Shown piece by piece: positions 1 to 6,786 of a stretch of DNA of 64,000 nucleotides. Location of the stretch: the NCBI GenBank assembly GCA_963728045.1, contig CAVSIE010000004.1:186001-250000 (forward strand), in the 5' to 3' direction. A program made the translations under genes and the position numbers. The notes beneath the pieces were generated by a model. That model saw only the letters and a program-made list of their open reading frames with translations. It had not been told where the DNA came from and made no database searches. Source of the DNA: VRUE01 sp963728045. Lineage in GTDB: Bacteria; Actinomycetota; Thermoleophilia; Solirubrobacterales; 70-9. Within the stretch, counting starts at the first letter, position 1; the number at the start of each line of letters is the position of its first letter.

Positions 1-887
1 GCGCTTGGGCGGGGAAACAGACGAAGCCCTGGGATCCCCTTACCGAGGATCCCGCCAAATGGCCCGCGGAGGGGCGGCCCAGCTCACGCCCGATCGCCGA
101 GCGGTGCTGGTTCTCCGACGGCGGCATATCGAGCAACTTCCCCGTTCACTTTTTCGACCGCCTGATCCCGCGCTGGCCGACGTTTGCGATCAACCTGCGC
201 CCGTTTGCGATGGGTGCGGCACGCGACGATGCGAATCAGTCGAAGAACACATCGATGGTTACGTCGAATTCAGATGGGATTCGACCCTGGTGGTACCGGC
301 TGCCGGAGCGCCCCGACGGCTTCGGGCTCAAGGACAAGCGGATCTTCGGCTTCCTGTCGAGCATGATCCGAACCATGCAAAACCGCGTGGACGACGCTCA
401 GATGAGGGTGCCGGGGTACCGGGATCGCGTCGCCCACGTCAGTATGAGCGAGGACGAGGGGGGTATGAATCTGACCATGCCCCCCGCCACCATCGCCGCG
501 CTGACCGAACGAGGGCGAGCTGCCGCCAAGTTACTCCACAAGGCGTACACACCTCCGGATGAGGGGCAGGCGATCACGTGGGACAACCACCGCTGGGTTC
601 GTCTGCGCTCGTCCTTGGCGGTGCTCGAGCAGATGCACAGGCACTTCGCAGAGGGGTATTCCGGGAATTCCGAGCATGACGACGAACGCACCTACGCTGA
701 GCTTCTGACTCGCGGTCCTGATGAGGGCCCTCCGAGCTACCGGTGGCGCAGTGACGGGCAGCGGTCACTCGCCTTGGTCGAGATTCAGGCAATCATCGAT
801 GCAGCGACTGCGTACAACTCCGAGGACTCGGTTGCCCGGTGTGCGCCCCGTCCAACGCCACAGGGGCGGATAACGCCTCGGGACTGA
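1..887 (+). CDS. Patatin-like phospholipase family protein, C-terminal part (5' end outside window)
   Basis: The frame is open from the window edge (first full codon at 3) to TGA at 885-887, about 294 residues. Near its start it reads WFSDGGISSNFPVHFFD (from 108). The DGG triplet (Asp codon 117-119) fits the catalytic-dyad Asp of patatin-type acyl hydrolases; the GxSxG serine would lie upstream, outside the window. The rest is a helical-looking region without a motif I recognise. An internal ATG at 210 would discard the Asp motif, so I treat the gene as truncated by the edge. Lipid acyl hydrolysis is inferred from the family; the substrate is unknown. It stands alone, with 59 bp before the next gene. 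Confidence 0.72.
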   Translation, partial: AWAGKQTKPWDPLTEDPAKWPAEGRPSSRPIAERCWFSDGGISSNFPVHFFDRLIPRWPTFAINLRPFAMGAARDDANQSKNTSMVTSNSDGIRPWWYRLPERPDGFGLKDKRIFGFLSSMIRTMQNRVDDAQMRVPGYRDRVAHVSMSEDEGGMNLTMPPATIAALTERGRAAAKLLHKAYTPPDEGQAITWDNHRWVRLRSSLAVLEQMHRHFAEGYSGNSEHDDERTYAELLTRGPDEGPPSYRWRSDGQRSLALVEIQAIIDAATAYNSEDSVARCAPRPTPQGRITPRD

Positions 888-946
888 GCACCGGCCGCTG
901 TCGGACGGCACTCCACCGCGGACCCGCCGTGGTCGATAATCCGGCG

Positions 947-1681
947 ATGCGACCACCGGTGGCAATCCTCTGCGGCGGCCGCGGCACGCGCCTTCGCGAG
1001 CGCACGGAGACGGTGCCGAAGGCCCTGGTCGAGATCGGCGGCAAGCCGATCCTCTGGCACGTGATCGGGATCTACGCGGCGCAGGGCTTCGATCGCTTCC
1101 TGCTCGCGACCGGATACCTGGGCGAGATGGTCGAGGAGTTCGTGGCGAGCGCCGAGTGGCCCGCAGGGGTGACGGTCGAGTGCGTCGACACCGGCCTCGA
1201 CACTCCGACCGGGGGCAGGATCGCCCGCCTGGCTGAGTGGCTCGACGGTGGGACCTGCTGCGTCACCTACGCCGATGGCGTCGCCGATGTGGATCTGGAT
1301 GCGCTGCTCGATTTCCACCGCGGGCACGGCGCCCTAGCGACGGTGACCGTGGTGCGCCCGCACTTGCAGTGGGGAGTGGCCGAGCTCGGCGAGGGGAACC
1401 GGGTCGAAGGCTTCGTCGAGAAGCCGCGCAGCGAGCGCTGGATCAATGGTGGCTTCCTCTGCGTCGAGCCGGGGGCGCTCGATTACCTCGAAGAGGACAG
1501 CGTGCTCGAGCGCGAGCCGCTGGAGCGCCTCGCCGCCGACGGCGAGCTGCGGGCCTATCGCCATGAGGGGTTCTGGGACTGCATGGACACCTACAAGGAT
1601 GCGGTGGTGCTGAACGACCTCTGGGCGGGCGGCGAACCCCCTTGGACGGTTTGGGCCGCGGCTGGGGCGGAGGTCCGGTGA
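947..1681 (+). CDS. rfbF: Glucose-1-phosphate cytidylyltransferase-like nucleotidyltransferase (RfbF family)
   Basis: About 244 residues. The N-terminus has the sugar-nucleotide transferase signature LCGGRGTRLRE followed by PKALVEIGGKPILWH. Later segments TYADGVADVD, INGGFLCVEP and FWDCMDTYKD match the glucose-1-phosphate cytidylyltransferase subgroup rather than RmlA or GalU. It would make CDP-glucose from CTP and glucose-1-phosphate in the cytoplasm. ATG 947 is chosen because it sits just before the nucleotide-binding motif and 6 nt after GATAAT (935-940), a leaderless-type promoter. Its TGA overlaps the GTG of the next gene (GTGA), so the two are translationally coupled. The next gene resembles CDP-glucose 4,6-dehydratase, which supports the CDP-sugar assignment. 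Confidence 0.8.
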   Translation: MRPPVAILCGGRGTRLRERTETVPKALVEIGGKPILWHVIGIYAAQGFDRFLLATGYLGEMVEEFVASAEWPAGVTVECVDTGLDTPTGGRIARLAEWLDGGTCCVTYADGVADVDLDALLDFHRGHGALATVTVVRPHLQWGVAELGEGNRVEGFVEKPRSERWINGGFLCVEPGALDYLEEDSVLEREPLERLAADGELRAYRHEGFWDCMDTYKDAVVLNDLWAGGEPPWTVWAAAGAEVR

Positions 1682-2673
1682 GCCGGGTTCTGGTCACCGG
1701 CGCCCACGGCTTCGTCGGCTCCCACCTCGCTCGATCATTGCTTGAGCGTGGCGAGAGCGTTCGCATCCTCGACCGACCGGACCCACGCGAGGCGGACGTC
1801 GGCGGACCGCGCCTCTCCGGCCTCGACCTGCTGGGGATCCGCGCAGAGGTGGAGCTCGCCGAGGCCGACCTGCGTGATACGGAGGGCGTCGACGCGGCGG
1901 TCTCTGGCTGCGACTCGGTCTTTCACCTGGCGGCGCAGACGATCGTCGGTGTCGCCCGCAAATCTCCGCTGGAGACGCTCGAGGTCAACGTCCAAGGCGC
2001 CTGGAACGTCTTCGAGGCTTGCCGTGTCCATGACGTGGCGCGGATCGTTTTCGCCTCCTCCGACAAGGCCTACGGCTCCAGCCCGGAGCTGCCCTACCGC
2101 GAGGACTTCCCGCTGCGTGCCGCCTTCCCGTACGACGCGAGCAAGGCGGCGGCTGACGTCATCGCGCGCAGCTACGCGCATGCCTACGGCCTGCCACTCG
2201 CCGTCACTCGCTTCGCCAATGTCTACGGCGGCGGGGACCTCAACTTCTCCCGCCTGATCCCGGAGACGGTGGTGGCGGTGCTCGACGGAAGGCCGCCCGC
2301 GATCCGCTCCGACGGCAGCCCCGAGCGCGACTTCCTCCACGTCGAGGATGCCGTTGCCGCCTATCTGGCGATCGCTTCGGCCCTCGACTCCGGCGGAGCC
2401 GTGGCGGAGGCCTTCAACGCGGGCGGCGAGCGGCCGCACTCGGTGCGCGAAGTCGTCGAGCTGATCGTCGCCGCTGCGCGTGCCGGTGTTGAGCCGGACT
2501 TCCAGGGCGCCGGCAATCCCGACGGCGAGATCGACCGCCAGTTCGTCGACTCGGGGAAGCTGCGTCAGCTGACCGGCTGGCGCCCCCAGGTCGAGCTGGG
2601 AGAGGGCCTCCAGCGCACGTTGGAGTGGTACCGGGCGCACCCGGAGGCTCGTCCTGCAAAGGTGTCCGCTTAG
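1678..2673 (+). CDS. NAD-dependent sugar epimerase/dehydratase, CDP-glucose 4,6-dehydratase-like (RfbG type)
   Basis: 331 residues from GTG 1678, which overlaps the upstream stop. An extended SDR fold: the Rossmann motif GAHGFVGSH near the N-terminus, FASSDKAYGSS in the middle, and the catalytic Tyr/Lys in YDASKAAAD. The segments SSDK, RFANVYGGGD and RLIPETV resemble RfbG. It is expected to convert CDP-glucose to CDP-4-keto-6-deoxyglucose with bound NAD. Coupling to the RfbF-like gene suggests both start a CDP-deoxysugar for a surface glycan. No glycosyltransferase follows, so the end product cannot be read here. A dTDP- or UDP-sugar substrate remains possible. Confidence 0.75.
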   Translation: MSRVLVTGAHGFVGSHLARSLLERGESVRILDRPDPREADVGGPRLSGLDLLGIRAEVELAEADLRDTEGVDAAVSGCDSVFHLAAQTIVGVARKSPLETLEVNVQGAWNVFEACRVHDVARIVFASSDKAYGSSPELPYREDFPLRAAFPYDASKAAADVIARSYAHAYGLPLAVTRFANVYGGGDLNFSRLIPETVVAVLDGRPPAIRSDGSPERDFLHVEDAVAAYLAIASALDSGGAVAEAFNAGGERPHSVREVVELIVAAARAGVEPDFQGAGNPDGEIDRQFVDSGKLRQLTGWRPQVELGEGLQRTLEWYRAHPEARPAKVSA

Positions 2674-2675
2674 AG

Positions 2676-3473
2676 ATGTGCGGGCGCTTCACGGTCACGG
2701 CCAAAGACGCGAAAAAAATCGCTGATCGCTTCCAGGTCGAGCTAGAAAGGTCGCTGGAGCGCAACTCCTCCGGGGAGGCGCCGCCGCCGAAGGCGGAGCG
2801 GGCGAAGAAAGCCGCGAAAGGGTTGGAGCGCTTCAACGTGGCGCCGACCCAGGAGGTGCTGACGATCCGCTCCTCTCCAGACCCCGAGGAGGCGGCGGCG
2901 GGCGAGCGCGAGGCGCGGCTGATGCGCTGGGGCCTGGTGCCGCGTTGGGCGAAGGACCTCAAAGTCGGCTACCGGATGATCAACGCCAAGGCCGAGAACC
3001 TGACTTCGAGCCGTGCCTACGGGCCGCTGGTCGGCAAGTTCCGCCACCGCTGCCTGATCGTCGCCGACGGCTTCTACGAGTGGATGAAGGCCGAGGACCC
3101 CAAACAGCCGCGCCAGCCCTGGCGCTTCACCGTCGACGGTGGCGAGCCCTTCGCCTTCGCCGGGATCTGCACCCGCAAGGAGTGGGAGGACGAGGAGGAC
3201 CGCGGCTTCGACGACGGCTGGCTCTACAGCTGCACGATCGTTACCACGACGCCCAACGAGGTCGTCGCCAAGGTGCACGACCGGATGCCGGCGATTCTGC
3301 CCAGCCCCGAGGCGGAGGCCGCCTGGCTGCGCCCTGACCTCGAGGTCGAGGACGCGGTTGCGATGTGCGCGCCGCTGCCGGCAAGCCGGGTGGAGGGCGC
3401 CCCCGCCAACCCGAAACTGAACAAGGTCGGCAAAGGGATCGAGGGCCCCGAGCTGTTGGTCGCGCCCAGCTAG
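2676..3473 (+). CDS. SOS response-associated peptidase / abasic-site-protecting SRAP protein (YedK/HMCES family)
   Basis: 265 residues. Starts MCGRFT, so removal of Met exposes Cys2, the residue that crosslinks to abasic sites in this family. Also present: FNVAPTQ, MRWGLVPRWAKD, MINAKAENL, FRHRCLIVADGFYEW and VHDRMPAIL, which contain the conserved Asn, Glu and His of the active site. It shields abasic sites in single-stranded DNA by a thiazolidine link. ATG 2676 is fixed by the need for Cys2; it follows the previous stop by 2 nt. Residues about 25-50 carry a charged insert rich in Lys and Pro. Its TAG and the stop of the convergent next gene share the four bases CTAG. Confidence 0.9.
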   Translation: MCGRFTVTAKDAKKIADRFQVELERSLERNSSGEAPPPKAERAKKAAKGLERFNVAPTQEVLTIRSSPDPEEAAAGEREARLMRWGLVPRWAKDLKVGYRMINAKAENLTSSRAYGPLVGKFRHRCLIVADGFYEWMKAEDPKQPRQPWRFTVDGGEPFAFAGICTRKEWEDEEDRGFDDGWLYSCTIVTTTPNEVVAKVHDRMPAILPSPEAEAAWLRPDLEVEDAVAMCAPLPASRVEGAPANPKLNKVGKGIEGPELLVAPS

Positions 3474-4177
3474 CCGAGGGATCCGGCGGTGCGCACGGTC
3501 GCCGAGCCTGCGCTTGTCGTGATCGTGCAGGCGATTTTGGCGGCCGGCGTAGCGGTCGTGCGCCAGATTGAGGCGAAGGGAAGCGCCAGCGACTCCTTAG
3601 GGCGTCCCGGGGGGAAGCCCCACTGCCACACTTGCTGCCCGACCTTGTAGGGCGCCCACTCGACGACGATGCCTTTCGCCTCCGTGTAGCGCTTGCCGAT
3701 CGCGTCGCTCATTTCGAGCACGGTGAGGTCGGTGCTGCGCGAGTTGAACTCGACCAGCGCCTTTTCGGATGCCTCCTGTTCGGCTAGCTCTTCGCTTGAG
3801 CGCGGGTAGGAGGCGCGGCTGTTCGGCGTCTTGGCGACGATCGTCCGCGGCGGCACACGAATCCCGCAGCGCAGGCGGCCCTGGCCGATGGCCGAGCCGG
3901 CGTCGATGGTCAACACCGCGGCAACGCGGTAGAGGCGATATTCGCTGGCGTTGGCTTCGGTGACCCGGATCCCGGCATCCGCGAGACGCATCTCGCCGCC
4001 CCCAGGAATCGCCACCGGTTTGGGGTCGGGGAGGGGCGCCTTGCTCTCCCATTCCAGCTCCACTGCTCCCAACGGCTTGTCGGTGCTAAGCAGCGCCGCG
4101 AAGACAGTGGCCAGGAGCCCGACCGCGATCACGGCCAGCGCCCCCCGCGGCGGTCGATCCTCTCGTCCAGCACTCAC
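3470..4177 (-). CDS. Membrane-anchored or secreted protein of unknown function
   Basis: 235 residues from GTG 4175-4177. Residues about 12-31 form one hydrophobic segment after an Arg-rich start, so the protein is probably anchored in or exported across the membrane. The remainder is a mixed domain without a motif I recognise; it carries Cys around residues 103 and 218. A TAGGGT hexamer (4185-4190, minus strand) ends 7 nt before the start codon, which suggests a leaderless transcript. It converges on the SRAP gene with no spacer. Confidence 0.6.
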   Translation of the reverse strand: MSAGREDRPPRGALAVIAVGLLATVFAALLSTDKPLGAVELEWESKAPLPDPKPVAIPGGGEMRLADAGIRVTEANASEYRLYRVAAVLTIDAGSAIGQGRLRCGIRVPPRTIVAKTPNSRASYPRSSEELAEQEASEKALVEFNSRSTDLTVLEMSDAIGKRYTEAKGIVVEWAPYKVGQQVWQWGFPPGRPKESLALPFASIWRTTATPAAKIACTITTSAGSATVRTAGSLG

Positions 4178-4226
4178 GGGCGCGACCCTAGTGGAACAGG
4201 AGGCGGGTGCAGGGTCCAGCGACCTA

Positions 4227-4300
4227 CGCGCCCGACAGGATTCGAACCTGTGACCTTTCGCTCCGGAGGCGAACGCTCTATCCAGCTGAGCTACGGGCGC
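4227..4300 (-). tRNA. tRNA-Arg (anticodon CCG)
   Basis: On the minus strand a 74-nt cloverleaf: acceptor GCGCCCG pairs with CGGGCGC, D-arm GCTC/GAGC, anticodon stem TTCGC/GCGAA around loop CTCCGGA (anticodon CCG, reads CGG), and T-arm ACAGG-TTCGAAT-CCTGT. The discriminator is G. CCA is not encoded. No intron is present in the anticodon loop. The tRNase Z gene lies about 560 bp away. Confidence 0.96.
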
Positions 4301-4341
4301 CCGACCAGCAGCTTAGTCGGTTGTCGCTTGGGCCCTGGCAT

Positions 4342-4377
4342 ACGAACATGTGTTCCGTCTGACTACAGACATAAGAT
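4342..4377 (+). promoter_or_regulatory. Putative promoter with LexA-box-like operator before the endonuclease-like gene
   Basis: CGAAC-ATGT-GTTCC (4343-4356) matches the actinobacterial SOS box CGAAC-N4-GTTCG except for the last base. It covers the expected -35 position of a -10 hexamer TAAGAT (4372-4377), which ends 6 nt before ATG 4384. This geometry would let LexA block the promoter. One mismatched half-site in one place is modest evidence. Confidence 0.4.
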
Positions 4378-4383
4378 TTCATC

Positions 4384-4848
4384 ATGCGAAGTCCCACCCG
4401 AGGCAATGAGGCAGAGGCAATGGTCCTAAGTGCCTTTGTTGAGCGTGATTTCAATGTGCTGGTTCCGTTTGGTAGTGGTCATTCCTATGACCTCGTTGTC
4501 CAAGTGGGCGGTGCGAATTTCCTGCGAGTCCAGTGCAAGACCGCATGGCCAATGGGCGGGTGCATGATCTTCAAAAGCCAGAAAACCGATCACGGGCGCG
4601 GGCCGCAGTCATACCTAGGATCCGCTGACCTCTTTGGCGTGTACTTCCCACCCAACGAAGCTGTCTATTTGGTTCCGGTCAGCGCTATCGCTAGCACCGA
4701 AGGAAGGTTGCGCTTGATGCCAGCCCGCAACAATCAGAGGCGCGGGATTCGACTTGCCGCTGATTACGAGATCGACCGTTGGACACCCGAGAGGCTTCGC
4801 GATCTAAACAAGCCAAAGGAGTCTTCTTCGACGATCCCTGTCGCGTAG
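4384..4848 (+). CDS. PD-(D/E)XK nuclease-like protein (group I intron endonuclease-related family)
   Basis: 154 residues. The start RGNEAEAMVLSAF, then SYDLVVQ (Asp36) and LRVQCKTAW (Gln50, Lys52), fits the D...(E/Q)xK core of the small PD-(D/E)XK family related to the intron endonuclease I-Ssp6803I. Such proteins are homing or stand-alone nucleases. The gene is visibly poorer in GC and uses rarer codons than its neighbours, and it sits beside a tRNA gene, a common integration point; together these suggest recent acquisition. There is no intron in the adjacent tRNA and no partner gene. Its TAG stop forms the start of the -10 hexamer of rnz. The replacement of the acidic residue by Gln leaves catalysis uncertain. 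Confidence 0.65.
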   Translation: MRSPTRGNEAEAMVLSAFVERDFNVLVPFGSGHSYDLVVQVGGANFLRVQCKTAWPMGGCMIFKSQKTDHGRGPQSYLGSADLFGVYFPPNEAVYLVPVSAIASTEGRLRLMPARNNQRRGIRLAADYEIDRWTPERLRDLNKPKESSSTIPVA

Positions 4849-4860
4849 TCTCGCGACCAC

Positions 4861-5835
4861 ATGGATCTTTCTGTTGCATTCCTCGGCACCGGCGGCTCGG
4901 TGCCCTCGGCGCGGCGCTCGACCGCCAGCGTGCTGATCGCGCGTGGGGGGGAGCGATTGATGTTCGACTGCGGCGAAGGGACGCAGCGCCAGCTGCAGCG
5001 GTCGGTTGGGCTGACGCAGGTCGACGCCATCTACCTCAGCCACTTCCACGCCGACCACGTCCTTGGGCTGCCGGGGCTGCTCAAGACCTATGACCTGACC
5101 GACCGCGAGGCGCCGCTGACGATCTACGGCCCGCTCGGCTTGGTCGATCTGTTCAAGACGTTGAACCGGATCATTGGCAAGTCCGGGTTCAAGCTCGAGC
5201 TGGTCGAGCTCCAGCCCGGCGACGTCGTCGCCCACGAGGGGTATGAGATCCGTGCCTTCGCCGCCGAGCACAGCGTGCGGGCGAACGGCTACGTGCTGGC
5301 TGAGGAGGACCGGCCGGGACGCTTCGACCCCGAGGCGGCGGCCCGCCTCGGGGTGCCTGAAGGCCCCGCTTTCGCGGCGCTCCAGCGCGGCGAGTACGTC
5401 GAGGGCTCCTCGGGGCCGGTACGACCGGAGGACGTGATGGGGGAGCCCCGCGCCGGCCGCACCGTCGCGATCACCGGCGACACCGCTCCCTGCAAGGCGA
5501 CCGCCGAGGCGGCTCGCGGCGCGGAGCTGCTCGTGCACGAGGCGAGCTTCTCCGAGGAGGAAGCGCAGCGCGCCGCCGACACCGGTCACTCGACCGCCGG
5601 CCAGGCCGCCGCCGTCGCTCGCGAGGCGGGCGTCAAGCTCCTCTCCCTCGTCCACATCTCCTCCCGCTACCACGTCGGCGCCGTCCTCGACGAGGCCCGC
5701 GAGGTCTTCCAGCCGACGATCGCCCCCCGCGACTTCGACGTAGTCGATATCCCTTTTCCAGAGCGCGGCGAGCCCAAGCTGGCGCCGAATGGAGCCCGTG
5801 AGCGCGCCGAGGGAGAGGCGGCACCCAGCGCGTAG
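4861..5835 (+). CDS. rnz: Ribonuclease Z (tRNase Z), tRNA 3' processing
   Basis: 324 residues. Metallo-beta-lactamase fold with the zinc motif HFHADH (residues 61-66), FDCGEGTQRQL before it, AEHSV, ITGDT, and the C-terminal VHISSRYH. It removes the 3' trailer of tRNA precursors that lack encoded CCA, as the nearby tRNA-Arg does. An acidic insert around residues 145-185 looks like part of the exosite region. The C-terminal ~20 residues are a low-complexity tail. A TAGTCT hexamer at 4846-4851, which begins with the upstream gene's stop codon, ends 9 nt before ATG 4861 and suggests leaderless transcription. Confidence 0.93.
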   Translation: MDLSVAFLGTGGSVPSARRSTASVLIARGGERLMFDCGEGTQRQLQRSVGLTQVDAIYLSHFHADHVLGLPGLLKTYDLTDREAPLTIYGPLGLVDLFKTLNRIIGKSGFKLELVELQPGDVVAHEGYEIRAFAAEHSVRANGYVLAEEDRPGRFDPEAAARLGVPEGPAFAALQRGEYVEGSSGPVRPEDVMGEPRAGRTVAITGDTAPCKATAEAARGAELLVHEASFSEEEAQRAADTGHSTAGQAAAVAREAGVKLLSLVHISSRYHVGAVLDEAREVFQPTIAPRDFDVVDIPFPERGEPKLAPNGARERAEGEAAPSA

Positions 5836-5934
5836 CTTGAGCGGAGGACGGTAACGCGCTTCGAAACCATCGCAAAATGCGAGTAATCCATCGCTTGAAG
5901 ACCTCAGCGAGACCAAGGCGAGACCCATCTGCGG

Positions 5935-5981
5935 TATAGCTTCGGGAAATCCTTTAACCCGGTCCCGAGAGGCCAGGAAGG
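5935..5981 (+). promoter_or_regulatory. PyrR-binding-type RNA hairpin, copy 1, with its own -10 box
   Basis: After a -10-like TATAGCTT (5935-5942) comes CCTTTAACCCGG (5951-5962), then TCCCGAGAGGCC, then AGGAAGG ending at 5981. The core agrees with the PyrR recognition loop (UCC-N-GAGAGG). CCTT (5951-5954) pairs with AAGG (5978-5981), so the Shine-Dalgarno sequence of the following small ORF is buried in the lower stem. This geometry fits translational repression by PyrR with UMP, as described in Mycobacterium, rather than attenuation. 27 of 31 bases match copy 2 at 6185-6215. Confidence 0.7.
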
Positions 5982-5988
5982 AAATCAA

Positions 5989-6057
5989 ATGGAGGCAGTC
6001 CTGATCATTCAGGCCATGGTGATCTTGCTGTTGGTTCAGCGCGAGACGATGCGCTAG
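5989..6057 (+). CDS. 22-residue hydrophobic leader peptide under PyrR-type control
   Basis: ATG at 5989, stop TAG at 6055-6057. The peptide starts MEAVLIIQAMVILLLVQ, continues with a charged end, and looks like a single short membrane helix or a leader peptide. It has a good Shine-Dalgarno (AGGAAGG, ending 7 nt before ATG), and that site lies inside the PyrR-type hairpin just as it does for pyrR. I do not recognise the sequence. It could be a functional microprotein, a leader peptide, or the remnant of a once longer gene of the pyr operon. 112 bp separate it from the second regulatory unit. Confidence 0.5.
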   Translation: MEAVLIIQAMVILLLVQRETMR

Positions 6058-6169
6058 GGCTTCGTCGCTTGGCCCTTCGCTCTCATCACACAGGCCCTCT
6101 GTCATCCGAGGCCTGGCCTTGCCGCGGCGTGCCGGTGCCGCTGTCTCGCGTTCCGCTGCTGTCCACTGC

Positions 6170-6215
6170 TAGTCTGGGCCGCGTCCTTTAACCGGGCCCC
6201 GCGAGGTCAGGAAGG
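6170..6215 (+). promoter_or_regulatory. PyrR-binding-type RNA hairpin, copy 2, controlling pyrR and the pyr operon
   Basis: A -10-like TAGTCT (6170-6175) precedes CCTTTAACCGGG (6185-6196), CCCCGCGAGGTC and AGGAAGG (ending 6215). The same helix plan as copy 1 forms: CCTT pairs with AAGG, CC with GG, and a 5-nt loop CGCGA is closed by CC/GG. The hairpin occludes the ribosome-binding site of pyrR (GTG 6226). Feedback by PyrR on its own operon is inferred from the family. The -10 box lies 9 nt before the hairpin, compared with 8 nt in copy 1. Confidence 0.75.
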
Positions 6216-6225
6216 AGCAAAGAAA

Positions 6226-6786
6226 GTGAGCGAAAAAGTCGTGCTCGAACACGACGACGTGGGTCGAACGCTGCGGCGCATCGCTCACGAGATCGCTGAG
6301 AAGAATCCGGAGCCCGAGGGTCTCGCGATCGTCGGCATCCATACTCGCGGAGCGCTGCTCGCCCGCCGACTGCGCGCGCTGCTGGAGGAGCTGGTCGGGG
6401 CCGAGGTTCCGATCGGCGACATCGACATCTCCTTCTACCGCGACGACGTCGGAGCCAAGGCGCCGGCCGATCAGCCAGTTGTCCATGCCTCCCACATTGA
6501 CTTCGACCTCACCGGGCGAACGGTGGTCCTCGTCGACGACGTCCTTTTCACAGGGCGCACGGCGCGTGCCGCGATCGACGCCCTCTTCGACTACGGCCGC
6601 CCGCAACGTATTCAGCTCGCGGTGCTCTGCGACCGTGGCCATCGCGAGCTGCCGATCCGGCCCGACTACGTCGGCAAGAACCTTCCGACGGCTCACGAGG
6701 AGCGGGTCAACGTGCGGCTCGAAGAGGTGGACGACGACGACGAGGTAACGATTTCCGAGCCACAGCCGGTCGAGGTAGCAAGATGA
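6226..6786 (+). CDS. pyrR: Bifunctional pyr operon regulator / uracil phosphoribosyltransferase
   Basis: 186 residues, GTG start. Type I PRTase fold with the PRPP loop VVLVDDVLFTGRTARA (from residue 100) and SFYRDD upstream of it. In the family it binds pyr mRNA when UMP or UTP is high and also has uracil phosphoribosyltransferase activity. The GTG at 6226 is supported by AGGAAGG 10 nt upstream. A short acidic tail of about 20 residues ends the protein. It overlaps pyrB by ATGA, so it is the first gene of a tightly coupled operon. Confidence 0.95.
   Translation: MSEKVVLEHDDVGRTLRRIAHEIAEKNPEPEGLAIVGIHTRGALLARRLRALLEELVGAEVPIGDIDISFYRDDVGAKAPADQPVVHASHIDFDLTGRTVVLVDDVLFTGRTARAAIDALFDYGRPQRIQLAVLCDRGHRELPIRPDYVGKNLPTAHEERVNVRLEEVDDDDEVTISEPQPVEVAR

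Noticed and set aside
4227..4300. Group I intron in tRNA-Arg, suggested by the neighbouring intron-type endonuclease
   Set aside because: The tRNA is contiguous, with a normal 7-nt anticodon loop and paired stems.
4804..6105. 433-codon open frame on the minus strand opposite rnz
   Set aside because: It mirrors the codon structure of rnz in GC-rich DNA, has no recognisable motif, and would run across the tandem PyrR elements.
5951..6215. Direct repeats before pyrR as the start of a CRISPR or phage-type repeat array
   Set aside because: Only two copies, 234 bp apart, each with PyrR-loop bases and a start codon; they are regulatory units.
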